Assembly: GCF_005144885.1 (NCBI RefSeq)
Contig: NZ_CP039690.1
Coordinates: 2,183,001-2,247,000, forward strand
Length of the DNA: 64,000 nucleotides
Direction: 5' to 3'
Source of the DNA: Phreatobacter stygius
GTDB lineage: Bacteria; Pseudomonadota; Alphaproteobacteria; Rhizobiales; Phreatobacteraceae
Each line of letters begins with the position of its first letter. The first letter of the stretch is position 1. The notes beneath the pieces are model-generated. The model was given only the letters and a program-made list of their open reading frames with translations, made no database searches and was not told where the DNA came from. Positions 28,020 through 36,876 of the stretch are shown here, piece after piece. The position numbers and the translations under genes were made by a program.

Positions 28020-29438
28020 TCAGGCCGGGCTGCGCCAGGCCGGCGCGAGGCGGCCGGCAAGGCCAGCCTTTTCGATGATCTCACGTGAGACGGCGCCGGC
28101 TTCGCGGATGACCTCGCCATGGCCCGGCCCGTTGGCGAAGCGGCCGTCCCGATAGACGATCCGACCATCGATCATGACGAGCTTCGCGTCGGTTCCCTTG
28201 GCCGCCGCGGCAAAGGTCGAGAGCGGCCGGTGCAGCACGCCGATATGCGGCCGGTGAAGATCGAAGATCACCAGGTCGGCACGCTTGCCGGCTTCGAGCG
28301 AACCGATCTCGTCGGCCATGCCAAGCGCGCGCGCCGCATTGATCGTTGCCATTTCGATGGTCCGCTCCACCGGCATGCGGGTCGGATCGAGGTGGCGGAC
28401 ATGCTGCATCAGCGTGCAGGCTTTCATCTGCTCGACCATGTCATTGGTGTAGTCGACCATCGGTCCGTCGGTGCCGAGCGCCGTGTTGACGCCCTTGGCC
28501 TGGGCGGTGACGAAGGGCCCGATGCCGCCGCCGCGCATGGCTTCGCTGGTTGGCGTATAGACGAGGTGCGCGCCGACATGGGCCATCTGGTCGAGGTCGA
28601 GATCGGTGCAGTGAATGCCGTGGATGAGCAACCAGCTTTCGTCGAGGACCCCGAGGCTCATCAGGTAGCGCACATCGGTGCGGCCGGTTTCGCGCAGGTG
28701 TTTCAGGAAGCCTTTTTCCAACGAGAACGTGCCCCCGGCGATATGCGAGCTGATCTTCAGCCCATGCCGGCGCGCCAGTTGATGGCCATTGGTGATCAGC
28801 TCTTCCGTGCTCATGCCGGAGGCGGTCCAATGCGCATTGGCCTCGATCACCATGGCCATGCCGACGAGGCCGCCGGCCGCGCCCTGCCAGCGCCGGCATT
28901 CCTCGTCGAAGGCGGCAATGGATTCGTCCAAGCTCAAGGGGTGGGCGGCAAAGCGCGGCGTCCGGCAGCGCAGTTCCTTGGCGAAGACCTGGCGCAGGCC
29001 GAGCTCGGCCTGCGGCGCGATGGTCGCGCGCACCAGCTCCGGCGTGGTCACCGTCACCGAATGGTTCAACGACGTGGTCGTGCCGGTCGCCAGCATTTCC
29101 ATGCCGCAGAGATAGCTGGCAAGGCGCATCGCCTCGGGCGTCAGGTGCGGCACCAGCTTGAACACCAGATCGGTGATCCAGTCTTCCAGCAGCATGCCGT
29201 CGGCCAGACCCTTGAACAGCGTGTACCAATGGTGCTGGTGCGTATTGATCAGGCCGGGCAGGACGAGATTGCCGCCGGCATCGATGATCTCGTCGAAGCC
29301 GCCCGAGCGGTCATCGGCCGTCTCCGCGCCGACCGCCGCGATCCGCCCGTTCTCGATGACCAGGCTGCCCCCGCCATGGACATCCCGGCGCTCGTTGACC
29401 GTCACCACATAGCCGTTCTTGATCAGAATGCGCGACAT
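28020..29438 (-). CDS. Amidohydrolase, ATZ/TRZ (TrzN/8-oxoguanine deaminase-like)
   Basis: This 472-residue metal-dependent hydrolase has the TIM-barrel signature. Metal ligands are the HxH in PGLINTHQHHWY (67, 69), the His of KISSHIAGG, the His of LLIHGIHC and the Asp of LGTDGPM. The C-terminal strand IGSLEAGKRADLVIFDLHRP completes the composite domain. Family members remove amino, chloro or alkylthio groups from N-heterocycles such as s-triazines and purines. The ATG at 29438 has GAGG upstream. It is the first gene of a pair with the creatinase-fold protein and is divergent from a MarR gene. Confidence 0.88.
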   Translation of the reverse strand: MSRILIKNGYVVTVNERRDVHGGGSLVIENGRIAAVGAETADDRSGGFDEIIDAGGNLVLPGLINTHQHHWYTLFKGLADGMLLEDWITDLVFKLVPHLTPEAMRLASYLCGMEMLATGTTTSLNHSVTVTTPELVRATIAPQAELGLRQVFAKELRCRTPRFAAHPLSLDESIAAFDEECRRWQGAAGGLVGMAMVIEANAHWTASGMSTEELITNGHQLARRHGLKISSHIAGGTFSLEKGFLKHLRETGRTDVRYLMSLGVLDESWLLIHGIHCTDLDLDQMAHVGAHLVYTPTSEAMRGGGIGPFVTAQAKGVNTALGTDGPMVDYTNDMVEQMKACTLMQHVRHLDPTRMPVERTIEMATINAARALGMADEIGSLEAGKRADLVIFDLHRPHIGVLHRPLSTFAAAAKGTDAKLVMIDGRIVYRDGRFANGPGHGEVIREAGAVSREIIEKAGLAGRLAPAWRSPA

Positions 29439-29687
29439 CGCAAAGCCTCGCGTTGCGCCATGACGGGCCCCGCGTGAGGCCCCATGGACGTTCCAGGTGT
29501 TGAGGATCAATCCCGCATGAACGGAGACGGCGTGCGTCCCCGTGCCATGGCCTAAGTCGTTGCCCGGCCCGCTGTTGCGGCGGACCGGACCTGCTGGATG
29601 CGAGCGGTGGCTTTCCGTTGCCGTCCCGGCGGAACCGAGCCTTGCGCCTCGCTCCACTTGCCTTCATGTTGGGTATGCTAATATCGA

Positions 29688-29707
29688 TTATCTTGACGTC
29701 AAGATAA
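29688..29707. promoter_or_regulatory. Perfect 20-bp palindrome, likely MarR operator
   Basis: The sequence TTATCTTGACGTCAAGATAA is a perfect inverted repeat 22 bases before the MarR-family start codon, in the gap shared with the divergent amidohydrolase gene. MarR dimers bind palindromes of this size, often next to their own gene. Binding here could control both directions. The assignment to this regulator is inferred from position. Confidence 0.65.
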
Positions 29708-29729
29708 ATTCAAAGGACGGGCGAGAATA

Positions 29730-30260
29730 GTGGCGAAGGTCCCAAAGCCGACGGATTCGGTGCAGGCGCTGGTCGACGGCTGGGAGCGGCAGCGACCGGA
29801 TCTGGCCCCCTGGCCGCTGGAAATTTTCGGTCGCCTCCAGCGCATTTCGGCGCAGTTGCTGCGCAGCTCCGAGGCCTTGATCGCGCCGCTCGACCTGACC
29901 TGGGAGGCGTTCAGCCTGATCGTGACGCTCCGGCGGTCCGGTCCGCCGTTCGAGCTACGGCCAACCGACATTCTGCGCGATTCGCTTTTGAGTTCCGGCG
30001 CGGTCACCAACCGCATCGACAAGGTGGAAAGGCTCGGGCTGGTCGAACGCGTTCCGGACGCCGGCGACCGGCGCAGCCTGGTCGTCCGGCTGACCCCGAA
30101 GGGCCGGCTGGTGGCGGACGAAGCCATTGCCCGCCAATTCGGCGGCCTGGCGGAAATCCTCTCGGCGCTTGCCGATGACGAGCGCGAACAACTGATCCGC
30201 CTGCTCGCCAAACTGCTTGGCGCCCTGGAGCAACGGGACCAGGTCAAGACGAAAGCCTGA
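29730..30260 (+). CDS. MarR-family transcriptional regulator
   Basis: This 176-residue protein has the MarR winged helix: LTWEAFSLIVTLRRSGPPFE, LRPTDILRDSLLSSGAVTNR, IDKVERLGLVERVPDAGDRR and the wing with SLVVRLTPKG. The DxRS-type wing motif (AGDRRSL) is classic. The start is GTG at 29730, with an A/G-rich stretch upstream. It is divergent from the amidohydrolase/creatinase-fold pair and has a perfect palindrome in its leader, so it probably represses itself and that pair. Confidence 0.9.
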   Translation: MAKVPKPTDSVQALVDGWERQRPDLAPWPLEIFGRLQRISAQLLRSSEALIAPLDLTWEAFSLIVTLRRSGPPFELRPTDILRDSLLSSGAVTNRIDKVERLGLVERVPDAGDRRSLVVRLTPKGRLVADEAIARQFGGLAEILSALADDEREQLIRLLAKLLGALEQRDQVKTKA

Positions 30261-30291
30261 GCTTGCCGCCGCAGTGGCAGTCTCGATTCAT

Positions 30292-30303
30292 GCAATCGAT
30301 TGC
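30292..30303. promoter_or_regulatory. LacI-type operator, copy A
   Basis: GCAATCGATTGC is a perfect 12-bp palindrome with the CG centre typical of LacI-family sites. It matches the core of the four other sites in this region and lies 307 bp before the MFS start, so it may serve as an auxiliary site. Confidence 0.65.
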
Positions 30304-30462
30304 CGGAAAATGAACCTCCAACCACGATGTCAACCGCGGGCGGCAGGACACGACGCCCGGCCGTCCCTATCCGCTAAAGCCACGGCCGATCTGCTATTCT
30401 CGCCACCGCCCGGCCGTGCCCCGCCGGAACGCAGCGATCACGCCGCTTGACAAGTTTTGAAA

Positions 30463-30482
30463 TTGTGCAATCGATTGCACAA
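30463..30482. promoter_or_regulatory. LacI-type operator, copy B (best site)
   Basis: TTGTGCAATCGATTGCACAA is a perfect 20-bp palindrome, the strongest of the five copies. It lies 11 bases after a consensus TTGACA -35 element (30447-30452), covering the place where the -10 region would be, so a bound repressor would block the MFS promoter. Confidence 0.75.
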
Positions 30483-30609
30483 ATAACTTTGCCGAACCAG
30501 CGGCCAAGACCACCGAGATGCCCGGCAAGCCCGATCCGACGGCCGGCCGGCGTGCCAATGATCGCGCCAAGCGACGCAGCCAATGATGCATCCAACCATG
30601 GGGAACAGC

Positions 30610-31947
30610 ATGTCCACGATCAGTGTCGGAGCGCGGCTCGACCGCCTGCCGGTATCCAATGTCCATCGCAAGATATTCACCCTCGTCGCCATCGGCATGT
30701 TCTTCGAGGGATTCGACATCTATCTGGCCGCCAGCGTTCTCGGCTCGACATTGCGGAGCAATTTCTCGACGATCGCCCAGAATGGTCTGTTCATCTCGGC
30801 GACCTTCGTCGGCATGATGCTCGGCGCTTTCCTCGCCGGTTTCCTCGGCGACCGTTATGGCCGCAAGCGCACCTATCAATGGAATCTGGTTGTGTTCGGG
30901 GTGGCGGCGATCCTGTCGGCCTTCGCCCCCAACATGGAGACGCTGATCGGCCTGCGTTTCCTGATGGGCCTTGGCCTCGGCGCCGAGGTCGTCGTCGGCT
31001 ATTCGGTGATCACCGAATTCGTGCCGCCGAGCGTGCGCGGCCGCTGGTCCGGCATGATCGCGACCATCGTCACCGCCGGCTTGCCGGCCTCCGCGCTGAT
31101 GGCCTGGCTGCTGATCCCGTCTTATGGCTGGCGCGTCATGTTCATCATCGGCGGCTGCGGCGCGCTGATCGCCTGGGCGCTGCGCAACGGCCTGCCGGAA
31201 TCGCCGCGCTGGCTCGAATCGGTCGGACGCCAGGCGGAGGCCGAAGCGATCATCGCCGACATCGAACGGCAGGCATCGAACGGCCAGCCCTTGCCGCCGC
31301 CCCAGCCGACGCCTGCGCCGCTCGCCGGCGCGCGCGACCTGAGCGCCCTGGCCCGGTCACCCTTCCTCGCCCGCATGGTCGTCGGCTGCGTCTCGCTGAT
31401 CGTCGTCAACACGCTGATCTACGGTTTCATTTCCTGGCTGCCGACCTTTTTCATCAGCCAGGGCCAGGACGTCACGCGCAGCTTCGGCTTCTCGCTGCTG
31501 ATGGCCCTCGGCGGCCCCATCGGCTCGACCATCGGGGCCTTTGCCGCCGACCCGATCGGCCGCAAGAAGACGATCATCGGAGCGGCGGCCCTCGCCATCA
31601 TTCTCGCCGCGCTGTTTCCGCTGGCCTCCGATCCGCTGCTGGTGGCAGCGCTTGGCTTCCTGCTCACCGTGCCGATCTACATTCTCGTCGCGCTGCTGTT
31701 CGGCATCTATATTCCCGAACTGTTCCCGACCGAGTTGAGGCTGCGCGCCGTCGGCATCTGCAACACCGCCGGCCGCAGCGCCAGCATCATCGTGCCGCTG
31801 GTCGTCGGCCCGTTGTTCCTGGCCTATGGCGTCACCGGCGTGCTGACCCTGATGGGCGCGGCGCTGGCGATCATGATCGTGGTGGTCGCAACGCTTGGCA
31901 TCGAGCCGGAGCGCAAGGGCCTGGAGGCGGTCACCAACCTCGCCTGA
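30610..31947 (+). CDS. MFS transporter, AAHS/sugar-porter-like
   Basis: This 445-residue protein has 12 predicted membrane segments. It carries the MFS signature loops GFLGDRYGRKRTYQ between helices 2 and 3 and DPIGRKKTI between helices 8 and 9, and LRFLMGLGLGAEVVVGY in helix 4. FFEGFDIYLAASVLG in helix 1 resembles the aromatic acid:H+ symporter group. The ATG at 30610 has GGGGA six bases upstream. It is preceded by two LacI-type operators, so it is the second importer of the LacI regulon beside the ABC system. Confidence 0.88.
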   Translation: MSTISVGARLDRLPVSNVHRKIFTLVAIGMFFEGFDIYLAASVLGSTLRSNFSTIAQNGLFISATFVGMMLGAFLAGFLGDRYGRKRTYQWNLVVFGVAAILSAFAPNMETLIGLRFLMGLGLGAEVVVGYSVITEFVPPSVRGRWSGMIATIVTAGLPASALMAWLLIPSYGWRVMFIIGGCGALIAWALRNGLPESPRWLESVGRQAEAEAIIADIERQASNGQPLPPPQPTPAPLAGARDLSALARSPFLARMVVGCVSLIVVNTLIYGFISWLPTFFISQGQDVTRSFGFSLLMALGGPIGSTIGAFAADPIGRKKTIIGAAALAIILAALFPLASDPLLVAALGFLLTVPIYILVALLFGIYIPELFPTELRLRAVGICNTAGRSASIIVPLVVGPLFLAYGVTGVLTLMGAALAIMIVVVATLGIEPERKGLEAVTNLA

Positions 31948-32001
31948 GCGGCATCGCGCCTATGCCGGCACGACGGATCGGCGGGGGGCGTCTCCCGCCG
32001 C

Positions 32002-32586
32002 TCAGTCCGGACAGGGCGCGTTCGCCGCCGCCCAGACGGCGAGCGCCTGGCCGAGCGCCTCGACCGAAACCGGCGGCGGGCGACGCTCCTCGCCGCGGCC
32101 GTTGCGCCCGGGCTGCCAGGCCCAGAGCACCAGTGCGTCGGAGGTCATGTGACGCACCAGGTCGGCGACCGATCGTCCGCCATTGGCCCGGGGATCCTTC
32201 ACGCTGCGGCAGAGCGCGCCCGAGGTCAGTCCGACCCAGCCCATCGAACGCGGCGCGAGCTTCCAGTGCGGCGCCCCCGGCACGCCGCTCGCGTTATTGT
32301 TGCGTTGCTGATGGCAGGCCGAACAATGCAGGCCGGGCGCGCCGTGATCGGCCGGGCCGCGCACGATGTTCATGCGGTGGACATGGCGGTCGTCGGTCTG
32401 TGCCGGCCGGTCCGACACCGGATGGCAATTGATGCAGCGGGGCGAGGTCAGGACCTGCTCGATCTGGCCCCAGGCCCTGAGCGCCTCAGCCGTCGGCTGC
32501 TGAGCTGCGCCCGGAACCGTCGTGACCACCGCTGTCGCGGCCATCAGCGGCCCGGCAATCCGCATCATGCATGAGCGCACTGGCAT
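32002..32586 (-). CDS. Exported protein with two CxxCH haem motifs
   Basis: This 194-residue protein has a signal peptide (MRIAGPLMAATAVVTTVPGA) and two c-type haem sites, CINCH (51-55) and CSACH (88-92). A conserved-looking central region follows (APHWKLAPRSMGWVGLTSGA). I recall similar small proteins annotated beside periplasmic isoquinoline 1-oxidoreductase-type molybdoenzymes, for which they would carry electrons; no such enzyme is in this window. The ATG at 32586 has GGAGG seven bases upstream. It lies convergent to the MFS gene and divergent from lacI, with the copy C operator in the shared gap. Confidence 0.75.
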   Translation of the reverse strand: MPVRSCMMRIAGPLMAATAVVTTVPGAAQQPTAEALRAWGQIEQVLTSPRCINCHPVSDRPAQTDDRHVHRMNIVRGPADHGAPGLHCSACHQQRNNNASGVPGAPHWKLAPRSMGWVGLTSGALCRSVKDPRANGGRSVADLVRHMTSDALVLWAWQPGRNGRGEERRPPPVSVEALGQALAVWAAANAPCPD

Positions 32587-32775
32587 GGCCGAGCCTCCGC
32601 AATCGGATCGCAGCACCGGGACGGGCCCGGATGAGCCACGACCGAATAGCCCCATGATAGCCGGATCGGCATGCGATGACAGGCAATGTTCACCGGCGGT
32701 CGGTGACCGGTCGCGACCGATGTGACCGAATTCCCACGCCGCGCCGATTGATGCGGTAAATTGGGGAAGTTGTTT

Positions 32776-32787
32776 GCAATCGGTTGC
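32776..32787. promoter_or_regulatory. LacI-type operator, copy C
   Basis: GCAATCGGTTGC matches the core of the other sites with one change (A to G). It lies 81 bases before the lacI start chosen here, consistent with weak autoregulation, and also faces the haem-motif gene on the other strand. Confidence 0.55.
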
Positions 32788-32867
32788 TGACCCGTGCAAC
32801 CCTCGGTCGGGCGGTCATCGCCACACCGGCAACGCGCGATCTTGCAAAGTGAATGCAGAGGCAGCGC

Positions 32868-33911
32868 ATGACGAGCTCCCCCATCGAACCACGGTCCCGG
32901 GTGAACCTGCGTCGCCTCGCCGATGAGGTTGGTGTCCACCCGTCCACCGTCTCACGCGCGCTCGACCCGACCAAGCGGCACCTGGTCGCCGACGACGTCG
33001 CCGACAGGATCACCACGGCGGCCCGGCAGTTGGGCTATCGCCCCAATCCGGTCGCGGCGAGCCTGCGCACCCGCCGCTCGACCCTGGTCGGCGTACTGGT
33101 CCCCGACATCACCAACCCGGTGTTCTCGCCGATCATTTCCGGCATTGCCGAAATCCTCGGCGCCGAGGGCTATTCGACCATCGTCGCCGATGCCGGCACC
33201 GAATTTGGTCCGCGCATGGCGCTGATCGACGAATTGATCGCGCGCCGGGTCGACGGCCTGGTGCTGGCGACCGTCAGCCGCGACGACCCGATGCTGGAAC
33301 ATTGCCTGGCCGAAGGTGTCCATGTCGTGCTGGTCAACCGGGCCGACGATTCCGATCGCGCCTCTTCCGTTGTGTCGGACGATGTCGCCGGCATGCGGGT
33401 GGCGGTCGAGCACCTCTACCAGCTTGGCCATCGCGTCATCGGCCATCTCGCCGGCCCGTCGACCTTGTCGACAGGCCACCTTCGCCGCGTCGGCTTCGAG
33501 CAGGCCATGCAGGATCATGGCCTCGCCGTTCCCCCGGCAGCCATCGTCGAGGCGGCAAGCTACGACCGCGACGAGGGCGAGCGTGCCACGGCCAGGTTGT
33601 TGCAGGCCTATCCCGGTCTGACCGCCATTGCCGCGGCCAACGACCTGCTGGCGCTCGGCGCCTACAAGGCGCTTGCCGCACGTGGCCTGCGCTGCCCCGC
33701 CGATGTCTCGGTGGTTGGCCATAACGACATGCCGCTGGTCGACATGGTCGAGCCTCCGCTGACCACCATCCGCATTGGCCCGCGCGACATGGGACGCGAT
33801 GCCGCACGTCTTCTGCTCGAGCGGATGACCGGTTCGGCTTTGCCGATCCGGCGCATCGTGCTGGCGCCGGATCTGGTTTTTCGGGCCTCGACGGCGGCCC
33901 CGCGCGGCTGA
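32868..33911 (+). CDS. LacI-family transcriptional regulator
   Basis: This 347-residue regulator has the LacI headpiece (VNLRRLADEVGVHPSTVSRA, then LDPTKRHLVADDVADRI) and hinge (YRPNPVAASLRTRRS). The effector domain has LVGVLVPDITNPVFSPIISG and CPADVSVVGHNDMP. The start at 32868 has GAGG six bases upstream; an ATG at 32853 is the alternative. It lies in the middle of five matching operator-like sequences (30292, 30463, 32776, 33992, 41090), one before each transcription unit of the surrounding catabolic genes, which identifies it as their repressor. Confidence 0.93.
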   Translation: MTSSPIEPRSRVNLRRLADEVGVHPSTVSRALDPTKRHLVADDVADRITTAARQLGYRPNPVAASLRTRRSTLVGVLVPDITNPVFSPIISGIAEILGAEGYSTIVADAGTEFGPRMALIDELIARRVDGLVLATVSRDDPMLEHCLAEGVHVVLVNRADDSDRASSVVSDDVAGMRVAVEHLYQLGHRVIGHLAGPSTLSTGHLRRVGFEQAMQDHGLAVPPAAIVEAASYDRDEGERATARLLQAYPGLTAIAAANDLLALGAYKALAARGLRCPADVSVVGHNDMPLVDMVEPPLTTIRIGPRDMGRDAARLLLERMTGSALPIRRIVLAPDLVFRASTAAPRG

Positions 33912-33962
33912 GCCCCAGACAGCCGCATTCCTGCAATCCGCGCGATGCAAGCAAACTTCGAT

Positions 33963-33991
33963 TGACTCGGCGAGCCACCCCGACCTAGCTT
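33963..33991 (+). promoter_or_regulatory. Sigma-70 promoter of the ABC-amidohydrolase operon
   Basis: TTGACT (33963-33968) and TAGCTT (33986-33991) are separated by exactly 17 bases, a good housekeeping promoter. The operator copy D starts on the next base, so transcription would begin inside the operator. The first gene starts 86 bases after the -10. Confidence 0.65.
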
Positions 33992-34003
33992 GCAATCGAT
34001 TGC
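33992..34003. promoter_or_regulatory. LacI-type operator, copy D
   Basis: GCAATCGATTGC, a perfect palindrome identical to copy A and to the core of copy B, abuts the -10 element of the promoter at 33963-33991 and covers the expected transcription start. This is the classic position for simple repression. Confidence 0.75.
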
Positions 34004-34076
34004 GGTTGCGCATTCGGGCACCTGAGAGGCGTTGCCTGGTGAACAGCGACGACAGAACCGCGAACGGAGGGGCGCT

Positions 34077-35135
34077 ATGACTGACCTGACTCGACGTCGA
34101 TTTGTGGCCGGATCGGCCGCGGCAGCCAGCCTGCTGCAGAGCCCCCAGGTCTTTGCCCAGTCGAACTTCCTGGAGCCGGCGCGCATCCGCATGGGCTTCG
34201 CGCCCTATATTTCGGCCGGGCCTTATCTGATCGCCGAGGCCAAGGGCTATTTCAAGAAGCTCAATATCGAGATCGTGCCGTCGAGCCATGTCGACGGCAG
34301 CCTGTCCATGCCGGCACTGGCTGCCGGCGAGCTGGATATCACCGGTGCCACCTTGAGCGCCGGCCTGTTCAACCTGATGGCCAAGGGCGCCGGCTTGCGC
34401 ATGTTCTTCGAGCGTGGGCGCGAAGCGCCCGGCTGGGGCTCGAACTCGATCATGGTCTCGAACGAATTGTGGGAGAAGGGCTTCCGCGGGCCCGACGGCT
34501 ACAAGCAGGCCAAGGGCGCCACCATCGGTATTTCCTCGCGTGGCAGTGTCGCGCACTATCTGCACACCATGGGCCTCGAACGGGCCGGCATGAAGGCCGA
34601 CGACCTCGAATGGTCCTGGGGCATGAGCCCCAATGTCAGCCTGCCGCTGATGAAGCAGAACCGCATCGGCATCATCAACATGCCGCTGCCCGGCGCCTAT
34701 GCCGCGCAGAAACAGGGCATCGGCAAGGTCGCCACCTGGAGCGACGAGCTGGCGCCGGACTTTGTCCTGGCCTGCTCGGTCGCCAGCGAAAAATTCCTGC
34801 GCGAAAAGCATTCCGCGGCCGTGCGCTTCTCGATGGCGATCATGCAGGGCAATGCCGATTACATGGAGGCTGCCAAGAGCGGCAATCCGGAGGTCCTGAA
34901 AATCCTCGCCGACGGCACCGGCCTGACACCCCAGGTGATCGACGAGACCCGGCCGCGCTGGACCTTCATGACCATCGACGGCACGCCGAACATGGCCTCG
35001 ATCATCGCGCAGCAGAAATTCTGGCGCGAACGCACCGACCTGCTCGCCCGCAGCGTGCCGGACAATCAGCTGTTCGACGATCGCGCCATCAAGGAAGCCA
35101 AGCAGCGGATGACCGAGAAGAACCCGTTCATCTGA
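34077..35135 (+). CDS. NMT1/SsuA-type ABC solute-binding protein
   Basis: This 352-residue periplasmic protein has a Tat signal with a triple arginine (TRRRFVAGSAAAASLLQS) and an NMT1/SsuA/ThiY-like fold. RIRMGFAPYISAGPYLIAEA, FKKLNIEIVP and ALAAGELDITGATLS are the family landmarks. Members carry aminopyrimidines, sulfonates, nitrate or phthalate-type ligands. The ATG at 34077 has GGAGG upstream. It is the first gene of the LacI-controlled ABC-amidohydrolase operon, whose downstream enzymes suggest an amino- or otherwise substituted ring compound as ligand. Confidence 0.88.
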   Translation: MTDLTRRRFVAGSAAAASLLQSPQVFAQSNFLEPARIRMGFAPYISAGPYLIAEAKGYFKKLNIEIVPSSHVDGSLSMPALAAGELDITGATLSAGLFNLMAKGAGLRMFFERGREAPGWGSNSIMVSNELWEKGFRGPDGYKQAKGATIGISSRGSVAHYLHTMGLERAGMKADDLEWSWGMSPNVSLPLMKQNRIGIINMPLPGAYAAQKQGIGKVATWSDELAPDFVLACSVASEKFLREKHSAAVRFSMAIMQGNADYMEAAKSGNPEVLKILADGTGLTPQVIDETRPRWTFMTIDGTPNMASIIAQQKFWRERTDLLARSVPDNQLFDDRAIKEAKQRMTEKNPFI

Positions 35136-35187
35136 TCGCGGTTCGGGCGGATCGATACGCAAAGCGCAGGGAGGCGCTTGTCAGACC

Positions 35188-35988
35188 ATGCAATTCGAGG
35201 CGATTTCGATTGAAGGACTGTCGCACCGGTTTCTGAGCCGGACGCGACCGCCGACCACCGCGCTGACCGACGTGTCCTGCGTCTTTCCGGCCGGCAAGGT
35301 GACCGCCATCGTCGGCCCCAGCGGCTGCGGCAAGTCGACCTTGCTGCTGATCCTGCGCGGCCTGGTGGAAGCCAGCGCCGGCAAGGTGCGGTTCCTCTAC
35401 GGCGACGGTTCGGGCCAGCTGACGGCCGGTGATGCCCCGCGCATGGCCACCGTCTGGCAGTCGTTCAATCTCCTGCCCTGGCGTTCGGTCATCGACAACG
35501 TCGCCTTCGGCCTCGAACTGGCCGGCGTATCGCTCGCCGAACGCCAAGCCAAGGCGGCGGAAGCGATCAAGGCGGTCGAGCTCGCCGGCTTCGAGAAACA
35601 TTATCCGGGCCAGCTCTCCGGTGGCATGAAGCAGCGCGTCGGGCTCGCCCGCGGCCTCGTCCAGTCGCCCGATATCCTGTTCCTCGACGAACCCTTTGGC
35701 GCGCTCGATGCCCAGACCAGGCTCTATCTGCAGGAACAGCTGTCGACCCTGGTCGAGGCGAGCGCCAAGACGGTGATCCTGATCACCCACTCGATCGAGG
35801 AAGCGATCTTCCTCGCCGACCACGTGATCGTCATGACCGCGCGCCCGGGCCGTGTCGCCCGCAGCCTCGACATCGACCTGCCGCGGCCGCGCGGCATCGA
35901 TGTCCAGAACGACAAACGCTTCGGCGAATATTTCTCCGAGATCTATGGGCTGCTGCGCGACGAAGTCCGCAAGGCAATGTTGAACTGA
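35188..35988 (+). CDS. ABC importer ATPase, SsuB/TauB-type
   Basis: This 266-residue ATPase has Walker [11 protein letters not shown]-loop [10 protein letters not shown], signature [15 protein letters not shown], Walker [15 protein letters not shown] and switch His in LITHSIEEA. The pattern is that of nitrate/sulfonate/aminopyrimidine importers, matching the binding protein upstream and the permease 11 bases downstream. Confidence 0.93.
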   Translation: MQFEAISIEGLSHRFLSRTRPPTTALTDVSCVFPAGKVTAIVGPSGCGKSTLLLILRGLVEASAGKVRFLYGDGSGQLTAGDAPRMATVWQSFNLLPWRSVIDNVAFGLELAGVSLAERQAKAAEAIKAVELAGFEKHYPGQLSGGMKQRVGLARGLVQSPDILFLDEPFGALDAQTRLYLQEQLSTLVEASAKTVILITHSIEEAIFLADHVIVMTARPGRVARSLDIDLPRPRGIDVQNDKRFGEYFSEIYGLLRDEVRKAMLN

Positions 35989-35999
35989 GGGCTGCCACG

Positions 36000-36836
36000 A
36001 TGTCGGATATCAACCGCTCGGCGCTGGCCGATCCCAAAGCCATCGTCGAGACCAAACCCGCGCCCGATTTCAAGGATGAAAGGCTGCGCGACGACACCTG
36101 GTTCTACGGCCCGGTGGCGATGGCGCTGTTCCTGGTGTTCTGGGAAGTCTCGATCCCCCTGTTCGACGTGCCGGAGATTTTCCTGCCGAGGCCGTCGCTG
36201 GTCATCGTCACGCTCTACGAGCTGTTTGCCACCAAGGGGCTCGCTTACGACCTCGTGCTGACGCTCTACCGCATCTTCGCCGGCTTCTTCCTGGCCGCCG
36301 TGGTCGGTGTCGGCCTTGGCCTCTTGATGGGCATGTCGCGGCGCATCTATGCCATCTGCGACATCTTCGTCGCAGCCCTCTATCCCGTGCCGAAGATCGC
36401 CCTGGTGCCGCTGCTGGTCATCTGGCTCGGCAGCGGCAATGCCTTCCAGATCGCGCTCTCGGCGCTCGGTTGCATCTTCCCGATCCTGGTCAACACCATC
36501 ATCGGCGTGCGCCAATGCGACGAAGGCCTGATCCTGGCGGCCCGCGACCTCGGCGCCAGCGCCGTGCAGATCCAGCGCAAGGTGGTGTTGCCGGCGGCCG
36601 TGCCGGCGATCTTCGGCGGCCTGCGCCTGGCGCTCGGCATCTCCATCATCCTGGTGGTCGCCGCGGAAATGCAGACCGCCCGCTACGGCCTCGGCGCCAA
36701 GCTGCAGCTTGCCGGCCAGATCCTCGAGACCGGCCAGGTCTTCGCCATCCTGCTGCTGCTCGCCGTGCTCGGCATCCTGCTGACCAAGGGCCAGCAGCAT
36801 CTCGACGGCAAGATCAACCGCTGGCGCACCCGCTGA
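36000..36836 (+). CDS. ABC importer permease, SsuC/TauC-type
   Basis: This 278-residue inner-membrane protein has about six membrane segments after a cytoplasmic N-terminus. The ATPase-docking region is around LILAARDLGASAVQIQRKVV followed by LPAAVPAIFGGLRLALGIS. The segment RIFAGFFLAAVVGVGLGLLM begins the core. GAGG precedes the ATG. It completes a three-part importer with the two preceding genes and is followed 40 bases later by the first amidohydrolase. Confidence 0.92.
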   Translation: MSDINRSALADPKAIVETKPAPDFKDERLRDDTWFYGPVAMALFLVFWEVSIPLFDVPEIFLPRPSLVIVTLYELFATKGLAYDLVLTLYRIFAGFFLAAVVGVGLGLLMGMSRRIYAICDIFVAALYPVPKIALVPLLVIWLGSGNAFQIALSALGCIFPILVNTIIGVRQCDEGLILAARDLGASAVQIQRKVVLPAAVPAIFGGLRLALGISIILVVAAEMQTARYGLGAKLQLAGQILETGQVFAILLLLAVLGILLTKGQQHLDGKINRWRTR

Positions 36837-36876
36837 TATCAAGATTGGGCCGGACAACGGCCTCTGGAGAAACGTC

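Larger units (their letters stand above)
30261..30609. other. 349-bp leader with two LacI-type sites
   Basis: No gene is seen. The region lies between the MarR gene and the MFS transporter gene and carries two copies of the operator described separately (30292-30303 and 30463-30482), with centres 175 bp apart. TTGACA at 30447-30452 is a consensus -35 element; TTGAAA at 30457-30462 is an alternative. The -10 is not clear. Confidence 0.6.

Noticed and set aside
32952-35162. Open frame of 736 codons on the minus strand over lacI and the ABC binding protein
   Set aside because: Antisense shadow; the plus strand holds two genes with strong family signatures and ribosome sites.
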